From assembly GCA_001600415.1 (NCBI GenBank), contig BCJX01000003.1, positions 1,862,059-1,926,058 of the forward strand: a DNA stretch of 64,000 nucleotides, written 5' to 3'. The translations under genes and the position numbers were made by a program. The DNA comes from Pascua guehoae. Lineage: Eukaryota; Basidiomycota; Tremellomycetes; Trichosporonales; Trichosporonaceae. Shown in pieces: positions 12,785 through 22,098 of this stretch (positions are counted from its first letter, which is position 1; every line of letters starts with the position of its first letter). Under the pieces are notes generated by a model. The model made no database searches and was not told where the DNA came from. It was given only the letters and a program-made list of their open reading frames with translations.

Positions 12785-13659
12785 GAGTGCAGGGCGCGCG
12801 TCATACGACCGACGTCTCCGGTGGACTCCGGGGGGCTTGGGCGTAGTGCGCGCGATCGCAAGATGAGACAAGGTCCCCGCGCGCGGCTGGGGGAGGATCG
12901 TCGTCGTGAGCGGTTTCAATACGCCATGACTGTAGCAATTAGTCCATAACACTTTGTACCGTAGCAAGCCTCTCTTGATGAGAGTATGTATCAACGCTGG
13001 CATTCATGTAACCTTGGATCCGAGCCCGGGTTATTAACGTGGATAAGGTCTGTACGCAGCATGTACTTTACCGTCGTGTCCGGTACCGACAATGCCGGGT
13101 AGCCATCCCCCACAAGATATATCTATACCCCCTCATTACGAAGGACACCCAAACACATGCGGGGAGACGAGAGCAGCGCCTGCCCCCCACGGATCGACTT
13201 CTTCCTCCCACATTGTCGTACTCTCGAGGCCGGGTCCCTCTGGCAAATGTTCAAATATCAGCTCGGACTCGGACCAAAAGTCACCAAAGGTTGCAGGACC
13301 ATGTCCAACGGCACCCGTCTTCGCTCGACTCGTGCATGGCCTGCGGTGCACATTGGCGACGCACAGCACACCCAGTTCACAATCCTGGATTCCTATCCGT
13401 CCCACAGCCTCCGACCCCACCCCACACACGGCTCCAAGCCTGGGGTTCGAGGCACCGCCACAAACGGCCCCTCGTCTCTCCAAGACCACAACAAACACTC
13501 CCATCCTCCCCCCCTCTCCCCTCTCCCCTCAAGCCCCAATACCACCCCTCGATCCTACACGTCCCGTCTCCATCCCACGCAATGGGCACCAGCACACGCT
13601 CTCCACCCACCCACCCCCTCGCGGAGCGGCGACGGCGCCAGTCCATGAGCTTCAGCATC
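12785..13659. other. Gene-free stretch between AA14-like gene and first tRNA-Leu
   Basis: About 0.9 kb. Overlapping Pro/Ser-rich frames exist on both strands here but show no family signature and look like C-rich non-coding DNA. Nothing else supported. Confidence 0.5.
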
Positions 13660-13746
13660 GGCGAGATGGCCGAGTGGTCTAAGGCGCTGTGTTAAGGTTG
13701 TTACCTCCGCAGTCTTCGGACGTGGGTTCGAATCCCACTCTCGTCA
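13660..13746 (+). tRNA. tRNA-Leu (anticodon AAG) with 9-nt intron, copy 1
   Basis: Acceptor GGCGAGA (13660-13666) pairs with TCTCGTC (13739-13745). D-arm GGCCGAGTGGTCTAAGGC is Leu-type. The anticodon stem CTGTG/CGCAG closes a loop TTAAGG + 9-nt intron (13698-13706) + C; anticodon AAG is at 13694-13696. The class II variable arm is TCTTCGGAC, and the T-arm GTGGG-TTCGAAT-CCCAC pairs perfectly. A five-T run about 30 nt downstream can terminate Pol III. Confidence 0.88.
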
Positions 13747-14057
13747 ACCGGGCATTCAGTTACCCCCAAGCCTAGCTTTTTGATGTCTCCACGGTCCCAC
13801 GAGTCTGCGACATGTCTGTGACGTGTCTGCGAGTGGAAGCGCAGCGCGGGAGGGAGTGTAAATGCCTCGCGGGGCCTGATGGTCAGAGGGGGCATTGATG
13901 CGACGAGGGTATCAGTTCCTCAAACTCCAGCCTCAGCTCCTGCTCCCACCCACGCACACAGGCATACTCACTAGACCGGAGGAGCTGAGCAGTCTTCCAG
14001 CACTCGTTGGTGTCCACGCCGGCGCGGCGACGGCCCTCGGCGCCGCTGTCCAGCACA

Positions 14058-14145
14058 GGCGAGATGGCCGAGCGGTCTAAGGCGCTGTGTTAAGGTGTAT
14101 CACCTCCGCAGTCTTCGGACGTGCGTTCGAATCCCACTCTCGTCA
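14058..14145 (+). tRNA. tRNA-Leu (anticodon AAG) with 10-nt intron, copy 2
   Basis: Same structure as the copy 400 bp upstream, with anticodon at 14092-14094 and a 10-nt intron at 14096-14105 of different sequence. The T-stem reads GTGCG against CCCAC, giving one C-C mismatch that copy 1 does not have. The downstream flank (GCCTAGCTTTTT) is shared with copy 1, so the two arose by a local segmental duplication. It may be functional or beginning to decay. Confidence 0.8.
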
Positions 14146-14739
14146 GAAGAGGATTTAGTTCCTCCCATGCCTAGCTTTTTGGACTCGGGCGGGGTGTGTG
14201 TGCTTCGGGCCTGGTGAGTAAGGTGTGTTGTGTTGGCGGATTGGTGGAGGATGAACTGTGGCGAGTTTGGGGTCGTGGTCGTTTGTCCTGTGTTGTTTGG
14301 TGACATTGGCGGGGGTTTGACGGTGAGCATACGTGGCGACGTGCGCCCTGTACTCACTCGCAGACGCTGCGCCGCACCGAGATAGCCTTGGGGGCCCATA
14401 GTCACCTGGTTGGGGCGGTGGACCCACCATACACGCCTGACCCGACTGCAACTCACTCACGTGCTAGCGTCCAATGCATGCTATGCCAATGTGTCTATCG
14501 TACATCCTACAAATTGTGACAATCGTTGACGCGCGTCAGAAAAAGATGGGGTGCGGGCATGGCTGGTCGCCGGCGCCGCAGACCGCAAAGCGTTGGTCGA
14601 CGCGGGACTTTTCGACCTATGTGTTAGGGTGTGCTTCGCTTGTGATGGGGGATGGGGTTGAGGCGAGAGAAAGTTGGGGGCGAGAGGCACCAGGACGAGT
14701 GGCCCCGTCCGCACTACAGATGGCATTGTATATCCAGTA
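14146..14739. other. Gene-free stretch after tRNA-Leu copy 2
   Basis: About 0.6 kb between the second tRNA and the 3' end of the MESH1-like gene. I see only the shared tRNA flank with its oligo-T at about 14172-14177. Confidence 0.5.
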
Positions 14740-17363
14740 TCACGGGAACCACAATCGCGCATGACCTAGCTGTTGTCCAGCGACTCGCGCATATGCACGA
14801 CACCAGTGACAGGTGCCCTGGCGCGGCCAGAAAGAGCGCGGTGGTGGTGGAAACCCCCCGACAAGCCACCACGACGCCAACTCCGTTCTCCCCGCCACGA
14901 ACCCACACCCACGACTCACCTCTGTAAGGGGTCCACACACGTCCGGGTGACAAGGGAAGTACTCGCCGTTGACACGCGTGTAGGCCGTCTCGTATAGTGT
15001 CTGGAGGCGTGCCGCAAGCGGGGGATGGGCTTCCGCACACACTGGTATTAGCATGGAGCGTGTGCTTGTAACGAGTGACACGCCAGGCATTTGGGATGAA
15101 GAGGGAGGCTCGGTGGCATTGTTGGTGACTCGGTCTATTCCAGTGGGGAAGACGTAACCATACCCGTCCGGCTGGCACAACGACACCGGAGGAGCTTCGC
15201 GCGCTTGGTGCGACAGGAACAGAGAGGTAGGTAGCTTCCCGAACAGTAACCATGATCTGAGCACTGGCGTGGCTACAGTACAAGGGTAGTTACACGGTGA
15301 TTAGCCGCAAGGGAGGTGAAGAGAACCATGTAGCACAAATCCGAATGCTGTACCTAGTTGTACCCAGCACATCGTACCCAGTCACCACAGTCACCGCAGT
15401 CACCCAACCATCCCACCAGGTACCAACACAGCGTCGCCACAGTACTCACCGTCCGTGACCTGCTTGGCCCACTTGAAGTATCCCTGGATGCGCTGCACCG
15501 TCCACCCGAGTGGCGGCGAGCGGCGGATCGAGTCGAGGTTGTGCAGCTTGCTGCAATGTTAGTTTCTAGTTATTGTAGTCATGAACGCGAACAGCACGTC
15601 AAACAGTGCCAGGGTAGGTCCTGCGGCGTCTCCGCTTCAACGCAAAGCCAGACCCATACTCACTCTGCGAGCTTGACCTGCTGTGCCTCGCGCGACTTGA
15701 ATGGCGCAGTGCGGAGCTGCTCAATCTTGCGCTCGAGGCCGTTCAGCGTCGTGTCGTCTGTACACTCCTGGACGATGCTTGCGACCTCTGGGCCGAATGT
15801 GCGCTCAATCTCGTCTGCGGAGGTTAGTTGGTTGTGTGGGATGACGTCACGCGTTGCGAGGACCACACGAGCATGCAAAATGGACTAAGATGCTCGGAGA
15901 GAATCGTGGGTTGATGCGCACGACGCGGCTCTAGCACACGTCGTGTTCCGCCATAACTCTCTTTGTCTCTCGACTCTGCGTGTGGAGAATGTCTCGCGCG
16001 TTTCGGGTCTAGATCGCTTCGGCCGGGACTCTGACTCTTGTACGCACCAATCGACGTATTTGTGTCCTCGACCGTGTCGTGGAGCACGGCCGCCTGCAGG
16101 ACATGGATGTTCGTGATGCCCGTCGAGGAGAGGAGAGTCGCGACTGCCTACGACGGGGGTCAGTGTGATGCCCGGGCTGCCAAGACAAGGGGTACTGACG
16201 ATGGGATGGTTGATGTAGGGTGTCTGGTCGAGGTCCTTGCGCCGCTGGCACTGATGTTTCTGTGAGTCAGCAAGGAGTTTTGCGACATGGGAGTAGTGTG
16301 AACAGGGGATCCGGGGAAAAAAAGTGTGGGGAATTGGGGACGGCTATGCGCTGGCCGGGCGGCTGTCGCAGCTGTGGTCCCGTTCGCACGAGGGTTTGTG
16401 CTGATGCAAACACCACATGTGTCAGCTCGGGTCATACACACGTACCCAGGCTGCAAAGTCGACGGTGCGGAGGAGGAGACCAACGCGTCCGACCTCATCG
16501 TGGGGGCACGAGCAGTGCGTGCCGTTCGGGGCAGCGAGGTAAGATGTCGGGGTGACGGAGGGGATGGGTGGCGAGTGCGGGCTGATGGGGCCGGCGTTGA
16601 GTTCGAGGGCGTCCTCGTCGCCAATGTCGCTCGAGGGGGCAGGAGGGGGACCGGGTGCGAGGAGCATCGACGAGGGTGTGTAAGGCGCGACGAGGGGAGT
16701 CGGGTTGGACGGGGGTGGGAGGATGATGGGCGGTGGTGGAGGAGCGGTGTGTGAGTTTTGGGCGCTCTGACCGTTTTGAGCACGGTTCTGGTTCTGGTTC
16801 TGGTTTGGCTTTGCGCTCTGTCCTGCGGGAGCGGGAGCGGAGGCGGGAGCGGGTGCGCGGTGGTGGACGTGCTGTGCGTGGTCTTTTGTTGTATGAACTT
16901 GAGGAGGCTGGGAAACGTTGTTGGCTTTGTTGGTGGTCTTCGGCGGCGAGACGTTGTTGGCCTTGTTGGTGATCTTCGGCGGCGAAACGTTGTTGGCCTT
17001 GTTGGTGTTCGGCTTGGAAACGGTGTTGGCCTTGTTGGTGGTGCTCGGCTGGGAAACGTTCTTGGCTTTGATGGTGGCGGTCGCCTGTGCAACGTTGTTG
17101 GCTTTGTTGGTGGTGCTCGCCGGCGCAACGTTGTTGGCTTTGTTGGTGGTGCTCGGCTGCGAAATGTTGCTGGCCTTGCTGGTGGTGCTCGGCTGCGAAA
17201 TGTTGCTGGCCTTGCTGGTGGTGTTCGGCTGGGGGGAAACGTTCTTGGCCTTGTTGGTGGTGTTCGGCTGCGCGTTCGCCTTCGAGGTCGCGTGCGAGTT
17301 TGTGATTGCGGTCGCACGCAGCGGGGCCGCCACGGCGGGGCGCTGGGGAGGCGGAGTGTTCAT
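14740..17363 (-). CDS. MESH1: MESH1/HDDC3-type HD-domain (p)ppGpp pyrophosphohydrolase with repetitive N-terminal extension
   Basis: Metazoan and fungal MESH1 enzymes hydrolyse ppGpp in vitro; human MESH1 is also reported as an NADPH phosphatase. Minus-strand exons: 17363-16446, 16259-16200, 16147-16048, 15814-15664, 15550-15450, 15041-14920, all GT-AG and in frame. Seen in order: DEVGRVGLLLRTVDFAAW, YINHPI (metal His), AVLHDTVEDT (HD pair plus Glu/Asp), a TFGPEVASIVQECTDD helix, KLADKLHNL (metal Asp), GWTVQRIQGYFKWAKQV. All expected catalytic residues are intact. Upstream of the enzyme domain lie about 290 residues that are Asn/Thr/Lys- and Pro-rich, with about ten 12-residue repeats. The start at 17363 is tentative: an upstream in-frame Met exists at 17768. 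The 3' end is also unsure: exon 6 may be spliced at 14919 or read to the TGA at 14740. Domain assignment is firm, gene ends are not. Confidence 0.78.
16899..17261 (-). repeat. 36-bp coding minisatellite (about 10 units)
   Basis: Read on the minus strand, units encode variants of TTNKANNVSQPS. Length is nearly always 12 codons (one 11, one 13), so the frame is kept. It lies inside the first exon called for the MESH1-like gene. Confidence 0.85.
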
Positions 17364-18088
17364 CTCGACCACGGACTGGTAGGTCGAACTAGCCGTCGTT
17401 GCAGTGACTGTCACGGTGACGGGGCGGGGGAGCCGAGTGTTTACAGATAGCGTGAGTGGGAACACGGGCTGGAGGGGAATGCGGCACGCAGGACCGAGGC
17501 GAGGTGGTGTGCGAGGTGGGCGTGGGCGGTGTGGTCGGGGTCCGACGGCGTAGAATGGAAAGCGAGGCGAGGTCGGGGGCGTGGGCGTGGACGATGACGA
17601 AGACGAAGACGAGGACGAGGACGAGGACGAGTAGTGGAGAGTGTGTAGTAGGTGGAAGAGGAATGGGGATGGTGGCGCCGAGAGGGCGCACCGGGGTTTG
17701 TGCCAAACGGTCACAGTGGCAGTACGAGTGGGGTGGATGCGAGTGATGACAGAGATGCACGCGAGCACGAGTGATTTCGAGCTGTGACGACTGTACTAAA
17801 TGTCACCCCGAGGCTGATGGACGCGCGAAAAAAAGTTCAGGCGGTCGGGTGTTGTCGATCTACTCTTTGGTATGCCAAGACTTGAGTGCGAGCGCGAGTG
17901 CGAGAAGAAACGAGTCGGAACACTGTCGAGAGTTGGTGCGTGTTGGTGATGGTGACAAAGGCGATGAGCAGCAGCACAGTAGAGTGGTATTGACAAAGCC
18001 GAGGATACGAGTACCAGTTGCGGGGTGGTCGGGTCGGCCAAAGGAAAGGATCGGCACGCCTATTACAGTGCGGCGGCACTCGAGCCCA

Positions 18089-18113
18089 GGTCAGGTCAGG
18101 TCAGGTCAGGTCA
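18089..18113. repeat. GGTCA x5 tandem repeat
   Basis: Five perfect 5-bp copies followed by a partial one. The unit resembles a nuclear-receptor half-site, but that has no known meaning in yeasts. Confidence 0.85.
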
Positions 18114-19138
18114 GCCAACCGGCCACCTCGGGGCCAAGACCAAGAGAGGCTGCATCATCGTCGCCCTCATGCCCTCCCTCAGTCGCTCGCTCGCTGGCTC
18201 CTCTTCTTGCTCCTTTTTGTCCCCTTGCGCGGTTGCCCATGTCGTTTATTCATCTGTAGCCCCGCTTTTTACCCCCTCTGGCTCATTGCCCACCCCTGGC
18301 TGGCATGGCATGAGCAGCATGAGCAGTGCAGTGCACGCTCGTCGTTGTCTCGCCTCTTGTCTCGTAACCCCTGGGGCCTGGTGGTCGGTTCATACTCTGT
18401 TCAGGCACGTCCCTAGCATTTTTCTCCTCTTTCCCTAGAGCTCTGATGAGCGTCTATCGTCGCACCCTCATTCGTCCCTTCGCACCTCACCCCACCTGAT
18501 ACCCAATCACTGACTCCCATTGCCTGTTCCCCCTCCAGGCAGGCTCCATTGCTCGACGCGCTAGCTCTAGCTCACCATCACGCCTTGCGTCTCGGAACAC
18601 TAACGGCTCGGCTAGACGGCTAACAACCCCTCTGGTTTCTTCACAGCGCTCTGGACTCGCGTCCCCGCGTGGGTTTCGGAACACTCGGAGCAAAGAAACC
18701 AAAATGGGCATCATGTAAACCTCGAGAACGGGCATGAGTGGGCAACCCGTGCGCTCTCTTTCTCCGATCTCGGCGCCCAAGCCACCGAGTCATGCGTCAA
18801 GTCGCCCGGACCCCCGTGACGCGTACCCGTGCCATGATCGTCTAATGACCAAAAGCTGCAGACGAAGAGGTGGCCTGTGTTAAATTACAGTTGTGCATGG
18901 GCTCAAAAGCTGTAGACTGCCATAAACTGGTCGGGTACTGCCGCAGGAGAAGGATGAGCGTGTCTAGCTCTGTGCGGCGTCGTTGCTCACTGCTCATACT
19001 GCGGGTTTGGGGCTCGTGGCTCATATTCTCGTCACAGAACTGTGCAGCGCATCCGGCGTTTAACTCCCACTGATATGATCATACGAGGACGAAGACAAAC
19101 ATAAAAAAGGATAACAAAAAGTGGCGAACACTCTCGGT

Positions 19139-19324
19139 TCAGGCGCGGAACTTGCCCGGCGGAATGGGAATGGGGTTTACATGTTGGCCTCTCGGGGCTC
19201 GAACGCGCGTGCCGAGGATAATCTTACAGTATCGCATTAGAGCCACTCGCTGCGTACCGTATCGACATCCTCTTTCTGTAAATTGCATAGGTTGGTAGAT
19301 TATGAGCTGCTCGAGTGCCTGCAT
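19139..19324 (-). CDS. Hypothetical 61-residue frame, doubtful
   Basis: Begins ATG CAG at 19324 and ends TGA at 19139. Composition is protein-like (QALEQLIIYQPMQF... ending PIPIPPGKFRA) and the ATG overlaps a plausible acceptor (CATGCAG), so it could be a last exon. I recognise no family and see no matching upstream exon. Its codon use is weaker in C/G-ending codons than that of the neighbouring genes. Confidence 0.15.
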   Translation of the reverse strand: MQALEQLIIYQPMQFTERGCRYGTQRVALMRYCKIILGTRVRAPRGQHVNPIPIPPGKFRA

Positions 19325-19857
19325 GGAGGATCAGTGGTAATCCGGCCAGTGGCAGTAGCGACCGCCGTGGTCAAGCCCATCAGTGGCTGCTGAGCATGCT
19401 GAGCTTTGGGATGGGTCTTGGTCAATGGCAAGGTCCTCTTGCTTCGAGACATCTTGTGGAGCCAACAGGCAACAGGTACACAGCTACACAGGTACACAGC
19501 TTCACAGGTATGGCTCCCACACATGCATGCCCCACACGCTCCAGCGTCGCACTCCCCAACAGTGAGGGAAGTTGCCTGGCTAAAAGGCAAAATTAATCCA
19601 ATTATGGCAAACGATTAGAACTTGATCATTTGAATCCAGCAGCTATTCTTAATCATTCGACCTTGGAATTTTGGAATAAAATGACTTCTTCCCTGCCTTA
19701 ATTCTTAGGATTTAAATACGTGTCATGGCATTATCAGCCCGACATTCGAAGTGACAACTGCCGACAACTTGGTCAACGTGAACAACATTCGAACCACCAC
19801 TTGAAGCGGCTTCATCCACACCACACCACACCCCATCCACAGCACATCCCGACCACC

Positions 19858-21259
19858 ATGGCGCGCAACTCTGAAAAGGCCCAGTCGATGCTGTATCGCT
19901 TCCGCGAGCAGCAGGCGATCGAGATGGGCATGGGCGGCCGCGTGCGCGGCGACCGGCGCCCACGCATGGCGTCGTCGGTTTCGAGTCTGCGCGAGTGTGA
20001 GCGGTGGCGTGGCGACATTATGAAGGAGATTAGCCGCAAGGTCTCCAAGATCCAGGACTGTGAGTAGTGGGTGTGGAGATGGTGCATGTTGCGTGGGATG
20101 GGGTTTGGGTCCCGCTGCGGGATGCGTGGGGCCAGCTCGTCGTGGCGATGTTGTTTCGCGATGCGACCTTGTCGTCCCCTCCCGCCACACTCTGCTCTAT
20201 TGTAGCACATCCCGAACGCGCCGCTGACAACAGCTACACTGACCGACTACGAGGTCCGCGACCTGAACGACGAGATCAACCAGCTCATGCGCGAAAAGCG
20301 GGCATGGGAGACACAGATTGTCAACCTCGGTGGCGCAAATTACAAGCGCGGGCAGACGTCCATGGTCGACGACGAGGGGCGCGAGGTGCCAGGTACCCGC
20401 GGGTACAAGTACTTTGGCCGTGCGCGTGATCTTCCAGGTGTCCGGGAGATGTTCCAGAAAGGAGGTGAGTTGGGAACAGGCAGATGCCCAACAATTGACC
20501 CATCTTTGGACTTGTTCGCTGACAGACAAGCACAAGCAGCAACAGAGGAGTCGGCGCGCAACGCGAGCTTCCAGATGTTCCGGAACCAGGGGCCCGAGTA
20601 CTATGGTGACAACGACGAGATGGACCCCGGGCTCGCTGCTGAGGAGGACGAGGCGGCGCGTGAAGGTGTGTTTGTGACGTGCCGTGTGGCCTCGACAAGT
20701 GGTCGGTGACTAACAAGCAGATTGGGAAAAGGCCGCACGTGCGACGGCGGACATTCTGTCCATTGACGACGACGACTCCCTCCCCCCATTCCCCGAAAGC
20801 AAACCTCAACCTCCACCAGCACCGCCGGCTGTCGAGGGCGGCGACGAGACCGATGCGGGCAGCAAGCGCAAGTCGCCCGAGCCCGAGGGAGAGACCGAGG
20901 AAGCGACGGGGAGCAAGAAGAAGCGTGGAGCAAAGGGCAAGGGCAAGGGCAAGAAGGGAAAGAAGGGCGAGGCAGACGCGCAGGCTGAACAGGGCGCAGA
21001 GGCCGGGGCTGGCGCAGACGGCGCAAAGGTGCCCCCTCCACCCCCACCCGGTGGACCACCTGGGACGGCGGCGCCCAACGCCGCTGCTCTGCAGGCTGCT
21101 CAAGCTGCCCAGGCCGCCCAGGCTGCGGTCGTTGCGAGCTTTATGAGTGTCTTTGATGCTGCGAGCCTCGCTGCGCCCACGTTGCCGAGCACGGAGGAAT
21201 TGGGCAAGATTCTCCTCGAGCGGAGGAAAGCTGCCCTGCGTGAAGAGTATGGTGTTTAA
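19858..21259 (+). CDS. ISY1: Pre-mRNA-splicing factor ISY1
   Basis: Component of the Prp19-associated (NTC) complex in the spliceosome. Four exons: 19858-20059, 20234-20464, 20531-20665, 20721-21259; 368 residues. Exon 1 carries the family N-terminus (MARNSEKAQSMLYRFREQQA) and RMASSVSSLRECERWR...EISRKVSKIQD; exon 2 has LTDYEVRDLNDEINQLMREK and the LGGANY motif; exon 3 has NQGPEYYGD. Exon 4 is specific: a Pro patch, a Lys-rich nuclear-localisation-like block (KKKRGAKGKGKGKKGKKG), a PPPPPPGGPPG stretch, an Ala/Gln helix, and the conserved end EELGKILLERRKAALREEYGV. Intron 2 (20465-20530) is 66 nt and stop-free in frame, so its retention would add 22 residues. The acceptor used there is the second AG after the branch-like CTGAC, chosen because it restores KGAQAATEES. 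Confidence 0.92.
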
Positions 21260-22098
21260 GGCGTGCGTGGTGAGGTCGAGGTGGGCGACGAGACATATAT
21301 TTAAATATTCGTCATTGCATGTGAGGTATGTGCTGTCGAGTTTGCATCGTGAGCTGCATCATTGAGGATCCAGAATGGGGGTCTTTCCTTGTCTTGGGTG
21401 GAGATTATTATTATTGCCATTTGGTGGCTGGTTGGCAGGCGACGGGAGCAAAATGCGTTAGATGGATGATACCTGAAAGGGCAGAGTCAGAGAGAGAGAG
21501 TGGTGCCTGGCAGGTAATGACCGCAGTCGGGAGTAGGGAGTGGGCCCCTTTGTGATTGTGTCATAGGATGGCTAGTTACGCACGTTCGTCGCCTACCAGT
21601 CGCCCGCGATCGCCGCCAAATAACCCACCCACCCACCCACTCCCATTCATTTCATCCCAGATACCCACTAGCAACAAACCACATACTACCTACTCTACTC
21701 CTCTACAACTCGTCCAGATCCCCCCCCACGTTCCTTGCAACGCACCACCAACACGCTAAACTCGGACTCTTTTTTTTTTGCATTCCCCCATTCTTCTCTT
21801 CTCAATAACCTCCCCATCTCCTGTCGACTGTCGGCCGCCAAGACATCAACCACTCTCCCCCCCACCACACTACATTCTACCACACTACACTCCACCACCT
21901 CGTGCTACCCAGTGCTCAAGATCTGCCCACATCGACTGGCGATCCCCGTCTCTCAACTCCACACGACAGCTGCGTGCTGGCTGAACCACTCGTCTCCCCA
22001 CCCCTTCTTGCCGTGGCACCCCCAGCCTAGCTGAACCCTCTTCACGCCGATAACACCCGTTCCTCCAACCTCGCTCGTTCCCATTCACTGTCGGCGCC
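21260..22098. other. ISY1 3' region and VTC4 promoter/leader
   Basis: About 0.8 kb. A TATATTTAAATA stretch just after the ISY1 stop may serve 3'-end formation. The right half is pyrimidine-rich, as expected of a fungal 5' leader. No gene seen. Confidence 0.5.

Larger units (their letters stand above)
17364..19857. other. Long stretch without a recognised gene between MESH1 and ISY1
   Basis: About 2.5 kb. Presumed upstream regions of two divergent genes. It holds a GGTCA x5 repeat (18089-18113), an AT-rich island (about 19575-19735) and a 61-codon minus frame (19139-19324). The frame 18487-18780 (-) has no recognisable content. Confidence 0.55.

Noticed and set aside
16918..17382. Plus-strand open frame encoding a hydrophobic repeat protein
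   Set aside because: It is the shadow of the 36-bp repeat; the minus-strand frame connects to a recognised enzyme domain.
19180..19270. tRNA-like sequence on the minus strand (GTTCGAGCCCC box near a GATACTGTAAGATTATC loop)
   Set aside because: The TTCGAGC box is flanked by GCGCG and CCCGA, which do not pair as a T-stem, and no acceptor stem closes the structure.
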